From: Gammaproteobacteria bacterium | GTDB taxonomy: Bacteria > Pseudomonadota > Gammaproteobacteria > Burkholderiales > Burkholderiaceae_C | Assembly (NCBI GenBank): GCA_018815325.1 | Contig: JAHIYE010000020.1 | Span: 62,001-126,000 of the forward strand | Length of the DNA stretch: 64,000 nt | Direction of reading: 5' to 3' | Shown here: piece after piece, positions 54,371 to 61,938 of the stretch | Layout of the letters: each line of letters begins with the position of its first letter | Position numbering within the stretch: position 1 is the first letter of the stretch | Translations under genes and position numbers: made by a program | Notes under the pieces: generated by a model | What the model was told of the DNA's origin: nothing | Seen by the model: only the letters and a program-made list of their open reading frames with translations | Database searches by the model: none

Positions 54371-54935
54371 TGAAATCGAACCCGGATCAGCCGGTGCTGC
54401 AGACCTCGGTGCAGTGGCACGTCGAAACTGGTTGCTGGCTGGTGTTGCGGCAGCGGCGGCGATTGCGGGTGGGGGGCTCGCCTGGCGCAAATATGCTTTG
54501 GACGATGTGACGGATGAGGCTGTCAACCGCCTATGGCAGACCGGCTTTGACACGGTAGCAGGTGAGGTGCTTGCCATGGCGAGTTTCAAGGGCAGGCCTT
54601 TGTTGCTGAATTTCTGGGCTACCTGGTGCCCGCCATGTGTTGAGGAATTTCCTTTATTGGATGCCTTCTACCGTGAAAATTCGTCAAACGGATGGCAAGT
54701 TCTGGGATTGGCTGTTGATAAAGCAGCTTCTGTGCAGGACTTCCTGTTAAAAACGCCGGTCAGTTTCCCGGTGGCCCTGTCTGGGATGGAGGGGGCTGCG
54801 CTGAGCAAGGCGCTTGGCAATACGGCTGGTGGATTGCCCTTTACCATTGTTTTTGGCGGCGATGGGGCTGTGCGCTATCGTAAAATGGGCAAAGTTTCGC
54901 CTCGTGAGTTGCAGGATTGGCGCGCCACAGCGTGA
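54363..54935 (+). CDS. TlpA/ResA-type thiol:disulfide oxidoreductase
   Basis: 190 residues: N-terminal signal anchor (about 22-42, LLAGVAAAAAIAGGGLAW), then a thioredoxin fold with FWATWCPPCVEEFPLLDAFY (redox CxxC) and the cis-Pro loop GGLPFTIVFG. Membrane-anchored periplasmic reductant, commonly for cytochrome c maturation, though no ccm genes are near. The frame is open upstream; I start at 54363 (MSNEIEPG), overlapping the preceding stop region, since earlier starts would place the anchor too far inside. Confidence 0.88.
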   Translation: MSNEIEPGSAGAADLGAVARRNWLLAGVAAAAAIAGGGLAWRKYALDDVTDEAVNRLWQTGFDTVAGEVLAMASFKGRPLLLNFWATWCPPCVEEFPLLDAFYRENSSNGWQVLGLAVDKAASVQDFLLKTPVSFPVALSGMEGAALSKALGNTAGGLPFTIVFGGDGAVRYRKMGKVSPRELQDWRATA

Positions 54936-55065
54936 TTTGCGAGCTGTTTGGGCACGATCATGATGTTCTGAAATAATTAATTTTCAAAAAAAGATAAAAG
55001 AAGTTAACTGGTAATTGCTGATATTTGATGTAAATTAAGGCAATCATTAGAAAGTTGGAGAGTTC
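54936..55065 (+). promoter_or_regulatory. AT-rich promoter region of the accBC operon
   Basis: 130 bp that are strikingly AT-rich compared with the flanking genes. Candidates are TTGATG (55025-55030) 17 bp before TAGAAA (55048-55053), but that would start transcription almost at the accB ATG, so an upstream promoter is also likely. RBS TTGGAGAG lies 5 nt before the ATG. In E. coli accBC is autoregulated by AccB; no site can be identified here. Confidence 0.35.
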
Positions 55066-55524
55066 ATGGATTTGCGGAAACTTAAAACCTTGATCGACTT
55101 GGTATCGGAGTCCAATGTTTCGGAGTTGGAGATTACCGAAGCAGAAGGCAAGGTACGCATCGTCAAGGGTGGCGGTGCATCGGTTCACAGCTTCGCTGCC
55201 CCAATGCCTGTTGCGGCACCCGTGGTGGTGGCCGGTCCTGCCGCGGCGGCTGCGCCGGCTGCTCAGCCTGAGCCGGTCGCTCCTCCGAGCGGCCATCCGG
55301 TGAAATCGCCCATGGTGGGAACTTTTTACCGTTCTGCCTCGCCAGGCTCCAAGCCATTCGTCGAGATTGGCGACAGCGTGAAAGCAGGCGAGACGGTGTG
55401 CATCATTGAGGCCATGAAGATCCTCAACGAGATCGAAGCCGACACGTCTGGCACCATCAAACAGATACTCTGCGAGAACGGTCAAGCTGTGGAGTATGGT
55501 CAGCCCCTCTTCATCATCGAGTAA
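55066..55524 (+). CDS. accB: Biotin carboxyl carrier protein of acetyl-CoA carboxylase
   Basis: 152 residues: N-terminal domain [20 protein letters not shown], an Ala/Pro-rich flexible linker (about 45-76) and the biotinyl domain with [11 protein letters not shown] and the biotinylated lysine K118 in [14 protein letters not shown]. The thumb-like residues around [10 protein letters not shown] are typical of AccB. 128 nt before accC, in the same operon. Confidence 0.97.
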   Translation: MDLRKLKTLIDLVSESNVSELEITEAEGKVRIVKGGGASVHSFAAPMPVAAPVVVAGPAAAAAPAAQPEPVAPPSGHPVKSPMVGTFYRSASPGSKPFVEIGDSVKAGETVCIIEAMKILNEIEADTSGTIKQILCENGQAVEYGQPLFIIE

Positions 55525-55652
55525 AGCAAGCACGCGAATACTCATGCTTGAAAGACGATTGCGTACCCATCTTGGCCCTGTAGCCTCAGGTACAGCGAAG
55601 CAATTTGCGCAGGCACGCCTGGCGTGCGGGGCAATGATCCACGAGAGTTTCT

Positions 55653-57002
55653 ATGTTTAAAAAAATCCTGGTTGCCAACCGCGGCGAGATTGCCCTTCGG
55701 ATCCAGCGCGCCTGTCGCGAACTCGGCATCAAGGCTGTGATGGTTTATTCAGAAGCGGACCGCGAGGCCAAATACGTCAAACTCGCAGAAGAGGCTGTTT
55801 GTATCGGGCCGGCCCCCTCGAGCCTGAGCTATCTGAACATGCCGGCCATCATTTCGGCGGCTGAAGTGACGGATGCCGAAGCCATTCATCCGGGCTACGG
55901 CTTCCTGAGTGAGAACGCAGATTTTGCCGAGCGGGTGGAGAAAAGCGGGTTCCAGTTCATTGGTCCAACGCCTGAGTCGATCCGCATCATGGGTGACAAG
56001 GTGTCGGCCAAGCAGGCCATGATCAAAGCGGGCGTGCCCTGCGTGCCAGGCTCTGAAGGGGAGTTGCCCGACGATCCTGTGCAAATCCGTCGAATTGCGA
56101 AATCCGTGGGTTACCCGGTCATCATCAAGGCGGCGGGCGGCGGTGGAGGGCGGGGTATGCGGGTCGTGCATACCGAGGCTGCACTGGTCAACGCGGTGCA
56201 AATGACCAAGGCCGAAGCGGGTGCTGCTTTCGGTAATCCTGCGGTCTACATGGAGAAGTTTCTTCAGAATCCGCGACACATTGAAATCCAGATACTGGCT
56301 GACAAGCACAAGAATGCGGTGTATCTGGGGGAGCGCGACTGTTCGATGCAGCGCCGCCACCAAAAAATCATTGAAGAGGCGCCGGCGCCGGGTATTCCGC
56401 GCAAGTTGATTGAACGGGTCGGCGAACGCTGTGTGGCCGCCTGCAAGAAGATCGGATACCGCGGGGCCGGTACCTTCGAGTTTTTGTACGAAGACGGCGA
56501 GTTCTACTTCATCGAGATGAACACCCGTGTGCAGGTCGAGCATCCCGTGACCGAAATGATCACGGGCGTGGATATCGTGAAAACACAGATCATGGTGGCA
56601 GCCGGGGAGAAGTTGCCGTTCACACAGCGCCAGATCGAGATTCGTGGTCATGCGATCGAGTGCCGCATGAACGCGGAGGATCCCTACAAGTTTGTGCCTT
56701 CTCCCGGACGTATCACCATGTGGCACCCCCCGGGAGGGCCGGGTGTTCGTGTGGACTCGCATGTCTACACCAACTACTTTGTGCCGCCGAACTATGACTC
56801 CATGATTGGCAAGATCATTGTCCATGGCGATACGCGCGAGCAGGCCATGGCCCGCATGCGCACCGCACTGGGCGAGACGGTGGTGGAGGGCATCAATACC
56901 AATATCCCGCTGCATCGCGAGTTGATGGTGGATGCCAAGTTCATGACGGGTGGCACCAACATCCACTACCTCGAAGAGTGGCTGCGCCAGCATGAACGTT
57001 GA
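55653..57002 (+). CDS. accC: Biotin carboxylase subunit of acetyl-CoA carboxylase
   Basis: ATP-grasp enzyme that carboxylates the biotin on AccB, the first half of malonyl-CoA synthesis. 449 residues, the standard length; [68 protein letters not shown] and [20 protein letters not shown] in order. RBS in ACGAGAG is weak. Followed by prmA after 12 nt. Confidence 0.98.
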   Translation: MFKKILVANRGEIALRIQRACRELGIKAVMVYSEADREAKYVKLAEEAVCIGPAPSSLSYLNMPAIISAAEVTDAEAIHPGYGFLSENADFAERVEKSGFQFIGPTPESIRIMGDKVSAKQAMIKAGVPCVPGSEGELPDDPVQIRRIAKSVGYPVIIKAAGGGGGRGMRVVHTEAALVNAVQMTKAEAGAAFGNPAVYMEKFLQNPRHIEIQILADKHKNAVYLGERDCSMQRRHQKIIEEAPAPGIPRKLIERVGERCVAACKKIGYRGAGTFEFLYEDGEFYFIEMNTRVQVEHPVTEMITGVDIVKTQIMVAAGEKLPFTQRQIEIRGHAIECRMNAEDPYKFVPSPGRITMWHPPGGPGVRVDSHVYTNYFVPPNYDSMIGKIIVHGDTREQAMARMRTALGETVVEGINTNIPLHRELMVDAKFMTGGTNIHYLEEWLRQHER

Positions 57003-57014
57003 GCACGACACAGC

Positions 57015-57902
57015 ATGTATGAGCTAAGGCTGTTGTGTCCACAGGATTGTGTGGAGGTGCTCAGCGAAGCGCTTGAGGCACTCGATGCATTGAGCGTCAG
57101 CGTGGAGGATGCCGATGCCCAGACCGATGCCGAGCAGGCCTTGTTTGGCGAGCCTGGGCTGCCCCCGCCGAAAGATGGCTGGCAACGCTCACGCATGCTG
57201 GCACTCTACAGTACGGAGACTGCAGCGAAAGAGGCTGCGGTACTGTTGTCGGAGCAGGCATTTTTTTCGAACTGCAAGCTCCTGGGGGTGATGGCCGTGC
57301 CCGAGCAGGATTGGGTACGGCTGACGCAATCCCAGTTTGCCCCGGTCGAAATCACGCCCGATTTCTGGATTGTGCCGACCTGGCACGAACCGCCCGCGCA
57401 GGCACGCAAGGTCATCCGGCTCGATCCTGGGTTGGCCTTCGGTACGGGTACCCATCCAACCACACGCATGTGTCTGCGCTGGATTGCCAGCCATCTGACG
57501 CCGCAGAGTGCTGGCCGAGTGCTGGACTATGGCTGCGGCTCGGGCATCCTGGCGATTGGTGCGGCCAAGTACGGGGCGCAGGACATTGATGCGGTGGACA
57601 TTGATGAAGCCGCCGTTTCTTCTACGCAGTTGAACGCCCAGGCCAACCATGTCACGCTGCATGCGGGCTTGCCCGAGCAGGCCCAGGGTCAGTATCAGAC
57701 AGTGCTCGCGAACATCCTTGCGACGCCGCTGAAGGTGCTTGCTCCTTTGCTGTGTTCACGTGTTGCGCCAGGCGGGATGCTCGTGCTTGCCGGGATTCTG
57801 GCGCGACAGGCTGAGGAGTTGAAGTCAGCGTATGCCCCTTATGGCCAGCTTGAGGTGACGGATACCGAGGATGGCTGGATACTGATGACCGCCAGGCTCT
57901 GA
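57015..57902 (+). CDS. prmA: Ribosomal protein L11 methyltransferase
   Basis: SAM-dependent trimethylation of L11. 295 residues; N-terminal L11-binding domain (about 1-60, YELRLLCPQDCVEVLSEALE), DPGLAFGTGTHPTTRMCLRW, SAM loop VLDYGCGSGILAIGAAKYGA and VLANILATPLKVLAPLL (NxxxxPL). accC-prmA adjacency is conserved in beta- and gammaproteobacteria. Between the N-terminal and catalytic parts there is an acidic, Ala-rich insert of modest length. Confidence 0.96.
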   Translation: MYELRLLCPQDCVEVLSEALEALDALSVSVEDADAQTDAEQALFGEPGLPPPKDGWQRSRMLALYSTETAAKEAAVLLSEQAFFSNCKLLGVMAVPEQDWVRLTQSQFAPVEITPDFWIVPTWHEPPAQARKVIRLDPGLAFGTGTHPTTRMCLRWIASHLTPQSAGRVLDYGCGSGILAIGAAKYGAQDIDAVDIDEAAVSSTQLNAQANHVTLHAGLPEQAQGQYQTVLANILATPLKVLAPLLCSRVAPGGMLVLAGILARQAEELKSAYAPYGQLEVTDTEDGWILMTARL

Positions 57903-57936
57903 ACGGCAGGCTGCGGGCTCTACAATCTGTTTATCC

Positions 57937-59001
57937 ATGAGCCTGATTACACGTTGCCCGAATTGCGAGACGCTGTTCAAGGTCGTGCCCGACCAGTTGC
58001 GGGTGTCCGAAGGCTGGGTGCGCTGTGGCCAATGCGAGGAAATTTTCGATGCCTCTGCGAATTTGCAGCAGGCGCTACCCGAAGAGCCTGTTCCCGCAAC
58101 TGAGCCAACACCGTCGATGTTGCCGGCAGAGGAGCCGTCCGATCATTTCGAAGTGCCTGTTGAGGCAGAGGCCGAACCTGAAGCTGCTCCGCAGGAGCCA
58201 GTGCTGGAGCACGACAATGGCCTGCACGAGACCCTTGACGACGAATATTCCCAGGCGCCAGACCATGAACCCGAATTGCAGCAGCCGTCCGAGGGGGCGG
58301 ATGAGTCTGATGCGGGGCGTCCGGACATAGAAGACATAGAAGATGAACTGGACGTACATGAGGATGTACAGGAGATACAGGATGTACTGGAGGTAGTGCC
58401 TGAGCACCCTTCAGCGCCTTTGGAGCCTGTCTTTGTACACGGATTGTCGCCAAGGGGGATCAGGTCACAGCATCCGTCGGATGTGTCGTTCATGCGCAAG
58501 TCACGTCGGCACTCCGTCTGGCGCAGGCCCTTGGTTCGCACGTTGCTGCTCCTGCTCAGTATGGGCTTGCTCCTTGCGCTGATGGCGCAAGTTCTTGTAC
58601 ATGAGCGTGACCGTATTGTGGCGACCGAGCCAGCCAGCAAACCCTGGGTCGAGAAGGCTTGTTCGTGGCTGGGCTGTACCGTGTCACCCTTGCAGCAGAT
58701 TGAGGCGATGGTCATCGACAGTTCATCATTCAACAAGGTCCGGGGCGATACCTATCGCTTGAACTTCACACTGAAAAACTCTGCATTGACCGAGTTGGCC
58801 ACACCGGCCATTGAATTGACGCTGACAGATATCCAGGATCGGCCGGTCATGCGGCGGGTCTTCACCCATGCCGAGGTCGGTATCGCATCGCCAATACTGG
58901 CGCCTGCTGTCGAGGCCAATGGTACGCTGACGGTCAGTGTCAAACCTGTTGCAAACACTGAACGCATCGCTGGCTACCGTGTGCTGGCGTTTTATCCCTG
59001 A
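57937..59001 (+). CDS. Zinc-ribbon DUF3426 membrane protein with an acidic repeat region
   Basis: 354 residues: N-terminal MJ0042-type zinc ribbon (CPNC at 8-11 and CGQC at 32-35), a long acidic middle (about 45-165; EDIEDELDVHEDVQEIQDVL), a membrane segment (about 200-220, LVRTLLLLLSMGLLLALMAQ) and a C-terminal DUF3426 domain (YRLNFTLKNSALTELATPAI). So the zinc ribbon is cytoplasmic and DUF3426 periplasmic. The family is common after prmA in Burkholderiales; its role is unknown. Confidence 0.85.
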   Translation: MSLITRCPNCETLFKVVPDQLRVSEGWVRCGQCEEIFDASANLQQALPEEPVPATEPTPSMLPAEEPSDHFEVPVEAEAEPEAAPQEPVLEHDNGLHETLDDEYSQAPDHEPELQQPSEGADESDAGRPDIEDIEDELDVHEDVQEIQDVLEVVPEHPSAPLEPVFVHGLSPRGIRSQHPSDVSFMRKSRRHSVWRRPLVRTLLLLLSMGLLLALMAQVLVHERDRIVATEPASKPWVEKACSWLGCTVSPLQQIEAMVIDSSSFNKVRGDTYRLNFTLKNSALTELATPAIELTLTDIQDRPVMRRVFTHAEVGIASPILAPAVEANGTLTVSVKPVANTERIAGYRVLAFYP

Positions 59002-59016
59002 ACTTCATTTTTACTT

Positions 59017-59919
59017 ATGGCAACCATCATTTGTGGCTCTCTGGCCTTCGACACCATCATGAATTTCGAGGGCCGGTTTTCAGAGCAGATCCTGCCCGAC
59101 CAGTTGCACATTCTCAACGTGTCTTTCCTGGTACCTGCATTGCGGCGGGACTTTGGAGGCTGTGCCGGCAATATTGCCTACAGCCTCAAACAGCTGGGTG
59201 GAACGCCCTTGCCCATGGCTACCTTGGGCAACGATGGCGAGAGCTATTTGCAGCGTCTGCAGGAGTTGGGCATCGGAACAGAGTTTGTGCGCAAGGTGGA
59301 AGAGATCTATACGGCGCAGGCCATGATCATGACGGACCGTGACAACAATCAGATCACGGCCTTCCATCCCGGCGCCATGATGCAGGCACACATGACCCGG
59401 ATTGCCGCGCGACCGGACGTCAAGCTGGGCATCATCTCTCCTGACGGGCGCGATGCCATGCTGCAGCATGCCGAACAGTTCAAGGCCGCAGAGATCCCGT
59501 TTGTTTTTGATCCCGGCCAGGGCCTGCCCATGTTTGACGGTGCTGAGCTGACGCATTTCGTGTCGCTCGCCAGTTGGGTCACGGTGAATGATTACGAGGG
59601 AAAAATGCTCAGCGACCGAACAGGCTTGAGCCATGCCGAGATTTCCCGGCGTGTTCGCGGCCTGGTCGTGACCCTGGGGGCCGATGGCAGTGAGGTCTGG
59701 ATCGACGGCGCCAAGACCCTGGTGCCCCCCGTCAAGGCTGAGGCGGTGGTTGATCCCACCGGCTGTGGGGACGCCTATCGGGGTGGCCTGCTGTACGGTC
59801 TGGAGCAAGGCTGGTCACTGGAGCGTTCTGCCGAACTCGGGAACCGGCTCGGTTCACTGAAAATCGCGCAGCGTGGTCCGCAAAACTACCATATTGATCG
59901 AGCTGCTGTCGGCGTGTAA
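59017..59919 (+). CDS. PfkB-family carbohydrate/nucleoside kinase
   Basis: 300-residue ribokinase-fold kinase. IICGSLAFDTIMNFEGRFSE resembles the adenosine-kinase-like branch, and the C-terminal signature DPTGCGDAYRGGLLYGLEQG holds the catalytic base D in GCGDA; GGCAGNIAYSLKQLGG marks the substrate lid. Adenosine or a sugar are both possible substrates. 15 nt after the DUF3426 gene, likely same transcript. Confidence 0.9.
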   Translation: MATIICGSLAFDTIMNFEGRFSEQILPDQLHILNVSFLVPALRRDFGGCAGNIAYSLKQLGGTPLPMATLGNDGESYLQRLQELGIGTEFVRKVEEIYTAQAMIMTDRDNNQITAFHPGAMMQAHMTRIAARPDVKLGIISPDGRDAMLQHAEQFKAAEIPFVFDPGQGLPMFDGAELTHFVSLASWVTVNDYEGKMLSDRTGLSHAEISRRVRGLVVTLGADGSEVWIDGAKTLVPPVKAEAVVDPTGCGDAYRGGLLYGLEQGWSLERSAELGNRLGSLKIAQRGPQNYHIDRAAVGV

Positions 59920-59962
59920 CTTATTCGGCAGCCCTGCTGCTGAAATAGAGTGCCGGCAATAG

Positions 59963-59993
59963 AAAAAGCCCGATGTCTTCCGACACCGGGCTT
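59963..59993 (-). terminator. Intrinsic terminator of the H1-like gene
   Basis: Stem AAGCCCG-a-TGTC / GACA-c-CGGGCTT (one mismatch) with a 4-nt loop, followed on the - strand by TTTTTCTATT. Lies 20 nt beyond the H1-like stop at 60013. On the + strand no T-run follows, so it serves mainly the - strand gene. Confidence 0.85.
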
Positions 59994-60012
59994 GGCACTG
60001 ACTGCTTAGCCT

Positions 60013-60453
60013 TTAGGGCTTGCTGGCAGTGGGAAACGGCCAAGCGGCCTGCGGGTTCAGAATGGTCTGAGCAGCAGGGGCGGCAGGGGCAGCGGGTGCT
60101 TTCGCGGCTTTCTTCGCAGCCGGCTTTTTGGCTGCTTTCTTGGCTGCAGGTTTTTTTGCAGCAGCTTTTTTGGCCGGAGCCTTTTTGGCAGCCTTTTTTG
60201 CTGGCTTAGCCTTTTTCGCTACAGCTTTTTTAGCCGCAACTTTCTTTGCCGGGGCTTTCTTCGCTGCAGCTTTTTTGGCTGCTGGCTTTTTGGCCGCAAC
60301 TTTTTTAGCCGCAACTTTCTTTGCCGGGGCTTTCTTCGCTACAGCTTTTTTGGCTGCTGGCTTTTTGGCCGCAACTTTTTTAGCCGCAACTTTCTTTGCT
60401 GGAGCTTTCTTCGCAGGGGCCTTTTTTGCGGCCGATTTTTTCGCAGTTGCCAT
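60013..60453 (-). CDS. Histone H1-like DNA-binding protein
   Basis: 146 residues, almost entirely K, A, P and [17 protein letters not shown] and then repeats of a 25-residue unit built from [20 protein letters not shown] plus five more residues; the C-terminus switches to [17 protein letters not shown]. Such AlgP/Hc1-like tails bind DNA without sequence preference and compact the nucleoid. The ATG at 60453 has AAGGAG 8 nt upstream. The DNA repeats with an exact 75-bp period, so copy number may vary. Related in composition to the tail of the DksA-like protein at 12105-13121. Confidence 0.88.
   Translation of the reverse strand: MATAKKSAAKKAPAKKAPAKKVAAKKVAAKKPAAKKAVAKKAPAKKVAAKKVAAKKPAAKKAAAKKAPAKKVAAKKAVAKKAKPAKKAAKKAPAKKAAAKKPAAKKAAKKPAAKKAAKAPAAPAAPAAQTILNPQAAWPFPTASKP
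60236..60415 (-). repeat. 75-bp tandem repeats inside the H1-like gene
   Basis: The + strand block GCAACTTTCTTTGC-GG-GC recurs at 60236, 60311 and 60386, exactly 75 bp apart, with almost identical sequence between. Two full units and a partial third. Unit length is 25 codons, so gain or loss keeps the frame. Confidence 0.85.
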
Positions 60454-60513
60454 TATTTTCTCCTTGATCAAGTTACAAAGAGCACTTTGCGCATGTTGGT
60501 CCGCACAAAGCGA

Positions 60514-60547
60514 TTCATGGCGCTGGGCATGCGCCCAACGCCATGAA
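60514..60547. repeat. Strong hairpin between nrdB and the H1-like gene
   Basis: TTCATGGCG-c-TGGGC / GCCCA-a-CGCCATGAA, 14 paired bases with one mismatch and a 4-nt loop. It lies downstream of nrdB and 61 bp upstream of the H1-like start, both on the - strand. No T-run follows on either strand. Could be a terminator-like or mRNA-processing structure for nrdAB. Confidence 0.65.
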
Positions 60548-60632
60548 CGGGGGAGCGCAAGCCACTGCCATTCTCTGGGGAGTGGTCAAAGGCTTGTGCA
60601 AATCTTGAAATCATGTTGCTTGTTCTGAAGGT

Positions 60633-61820
60633 TCAATCCCAGGACAGCGCGCCGCCGGATTGGTACTCAATCACGCGGGTTTCGAAGAAATTGCGTTCTT
60701 TCTTCAAATCAATCATTTCGCTCATCCAGGGGAAGGGATTCTCTTCGTTGGGGAACAGCGGCTCCAGCCCGATCTGGGTGGCACGGCGGTTGGCGATATA
60801 GCGCAGATAGCCTTTGAACATCGAGGCATTCATGCCCAGCACACCGCGTGGCATGGTGTCTTCCGCGTACTGATACTCAAGTTCGACAGCCTTGACAAAC
60901 AAGGCATTGATCTCGGTCTTGAATTCCGCTGTCCAGAGCTGAGGATTTTCCAGTTTGATCTGGTTGATCAGGTCAATGCCGAAGTTGCAATGCATGGATT
61001 CATCGCGCAGGATGTACTGATACTGTTCAGCGGCACCTGTCATCTTGTTCTGCCGACCCAGTGCCAGGATTTGCGTGAAGCCTACATAGAAGAACAGGCC
61101 TTCCATCAGGCAGGCAAAGACGATGAGCGACTTCAGCAGTGTGCGATCGTTTTCCAGCGTACCGGTCTGGAAGTTCGGGTCCATGATGGCTTCAATGAAG
61201 GGGATCAGGAACTCGTCCTTATCGCGGATCGACTTGACCTCGTTATAGGCGTTGAAGATCTCGCTCTCGTCCAGCCCCAGCGATTCCACAATGTACTGGT
61301 AGGCATGGGTGTGAATGGCTTCTTCAAAGGCCTGGCGCAGCAGGAACTGGCGGCACTCGGGTGCCGTGATGTGGCGGTAGGTGCCCAGCACGATGTTGTT
61401 GGCCGCCAGTGAATCGGCGGTAACAAAAAAGCCGAGGTTGCGTTTGATGATGCGACGCTCATCTTCGGTCAGGCCATTGGGATCCTTCCACAAGGCAATG
61501 TCGCGTGTCATGTTGACTTCTTGCGGCATCCAGTGGTTGGCGCAGCTGGAGAGGTATTTCTCCCAGGCCCACTTGTATTTGAAGGGGACCAGCTGGTTGA
61601 CGTCGGTCTTGCCGTTGATGATGCGCTTGTCGGCCGCATTGACGCGGCGGGGTGCAGTGACTGGCGCGCTTGCCGAGGCGGGTGCAGGAATGGGGCTGCC
61701 GTCGTTCAGTGTGCGCACTTCAGCAGAACGCAGAGGTAGCTCTGTCGAGCGGCTGCTTGATGAGTCGCGTGCAAGAGGCGATGGCGATGTGGGCTTGACT
61801 TCTTCGTCCCAGGTCAACAT
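60633..61820 (-). CDS. nrdB: Ribonucleotide reductase, class Ia beta subunit
   Basis: Carries the diiron-tyrosyl radical for dNTP synthesis. 395 residues; the ferritin-like core shows [39 protein letters not shown] (EaaxH iron ligands), [18 protein letters not shown] and [16 protein letters not shown] (ExxH ligands). An N-terminal Ser/Pro/Ala-rich stretch of about 60 residues precedes the core. Start at 61820 (MLTWDEEVK), four codons inside the open frame. 118 nt after nrdA. Confidence 0.96.
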   Translation of the reverse strand: MLTWDEEVKPTSPSPLARDSSSSRSTELPLRSAEVRTLNDGSPIPAPASASAPVTAPRRVNAADKRIINGKTDVNQLVPFKYKWAWEKYLSSCANHWMPQEVNMTRDIALWKDPNGLTEDERRIIKRNLGFFVTADSLAANNIVLGTYRHITAPECRQFLLRQAFEEAIHTHAYQYIVESLGLDESEIFNAYNEVKSIRDKDEFLIPFIEAIMDPNFQTGTLENDRTLLKSLIVFACLMEGLFFYVGFTQILALGRQNKMTGAAEQYQYILRDESMHCNFGIDLINQIKLENPQLWTAEFKTEINALFVKAVELEYQYAEDTMPRGVLGMNASMFKGYLRYIANRRATQIGLEPLFPNEENPFPWMSEMIDLKKERNFFETRVIEYQSGGALSWD

Positions 61821-61938
61821 AAATGATTCCAATCAGCGAATTATGTGAGCAGCTACGTGAAATGAAAAGTATTCGTTCACATCGCTGCCCGATTGTGTTG
61901 TTCAATTGCATCGGATTGCTCACGATGCAGCGCATGAT

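Noticed and set aside
54705-54740. TTGATAAAGCAGCTTCTG in the TlpA-like gene as a possible repeat copy
   Set aside because: Encodes the normal TlpA-family sequence LAVDKAASVQDF; only a few bases match.
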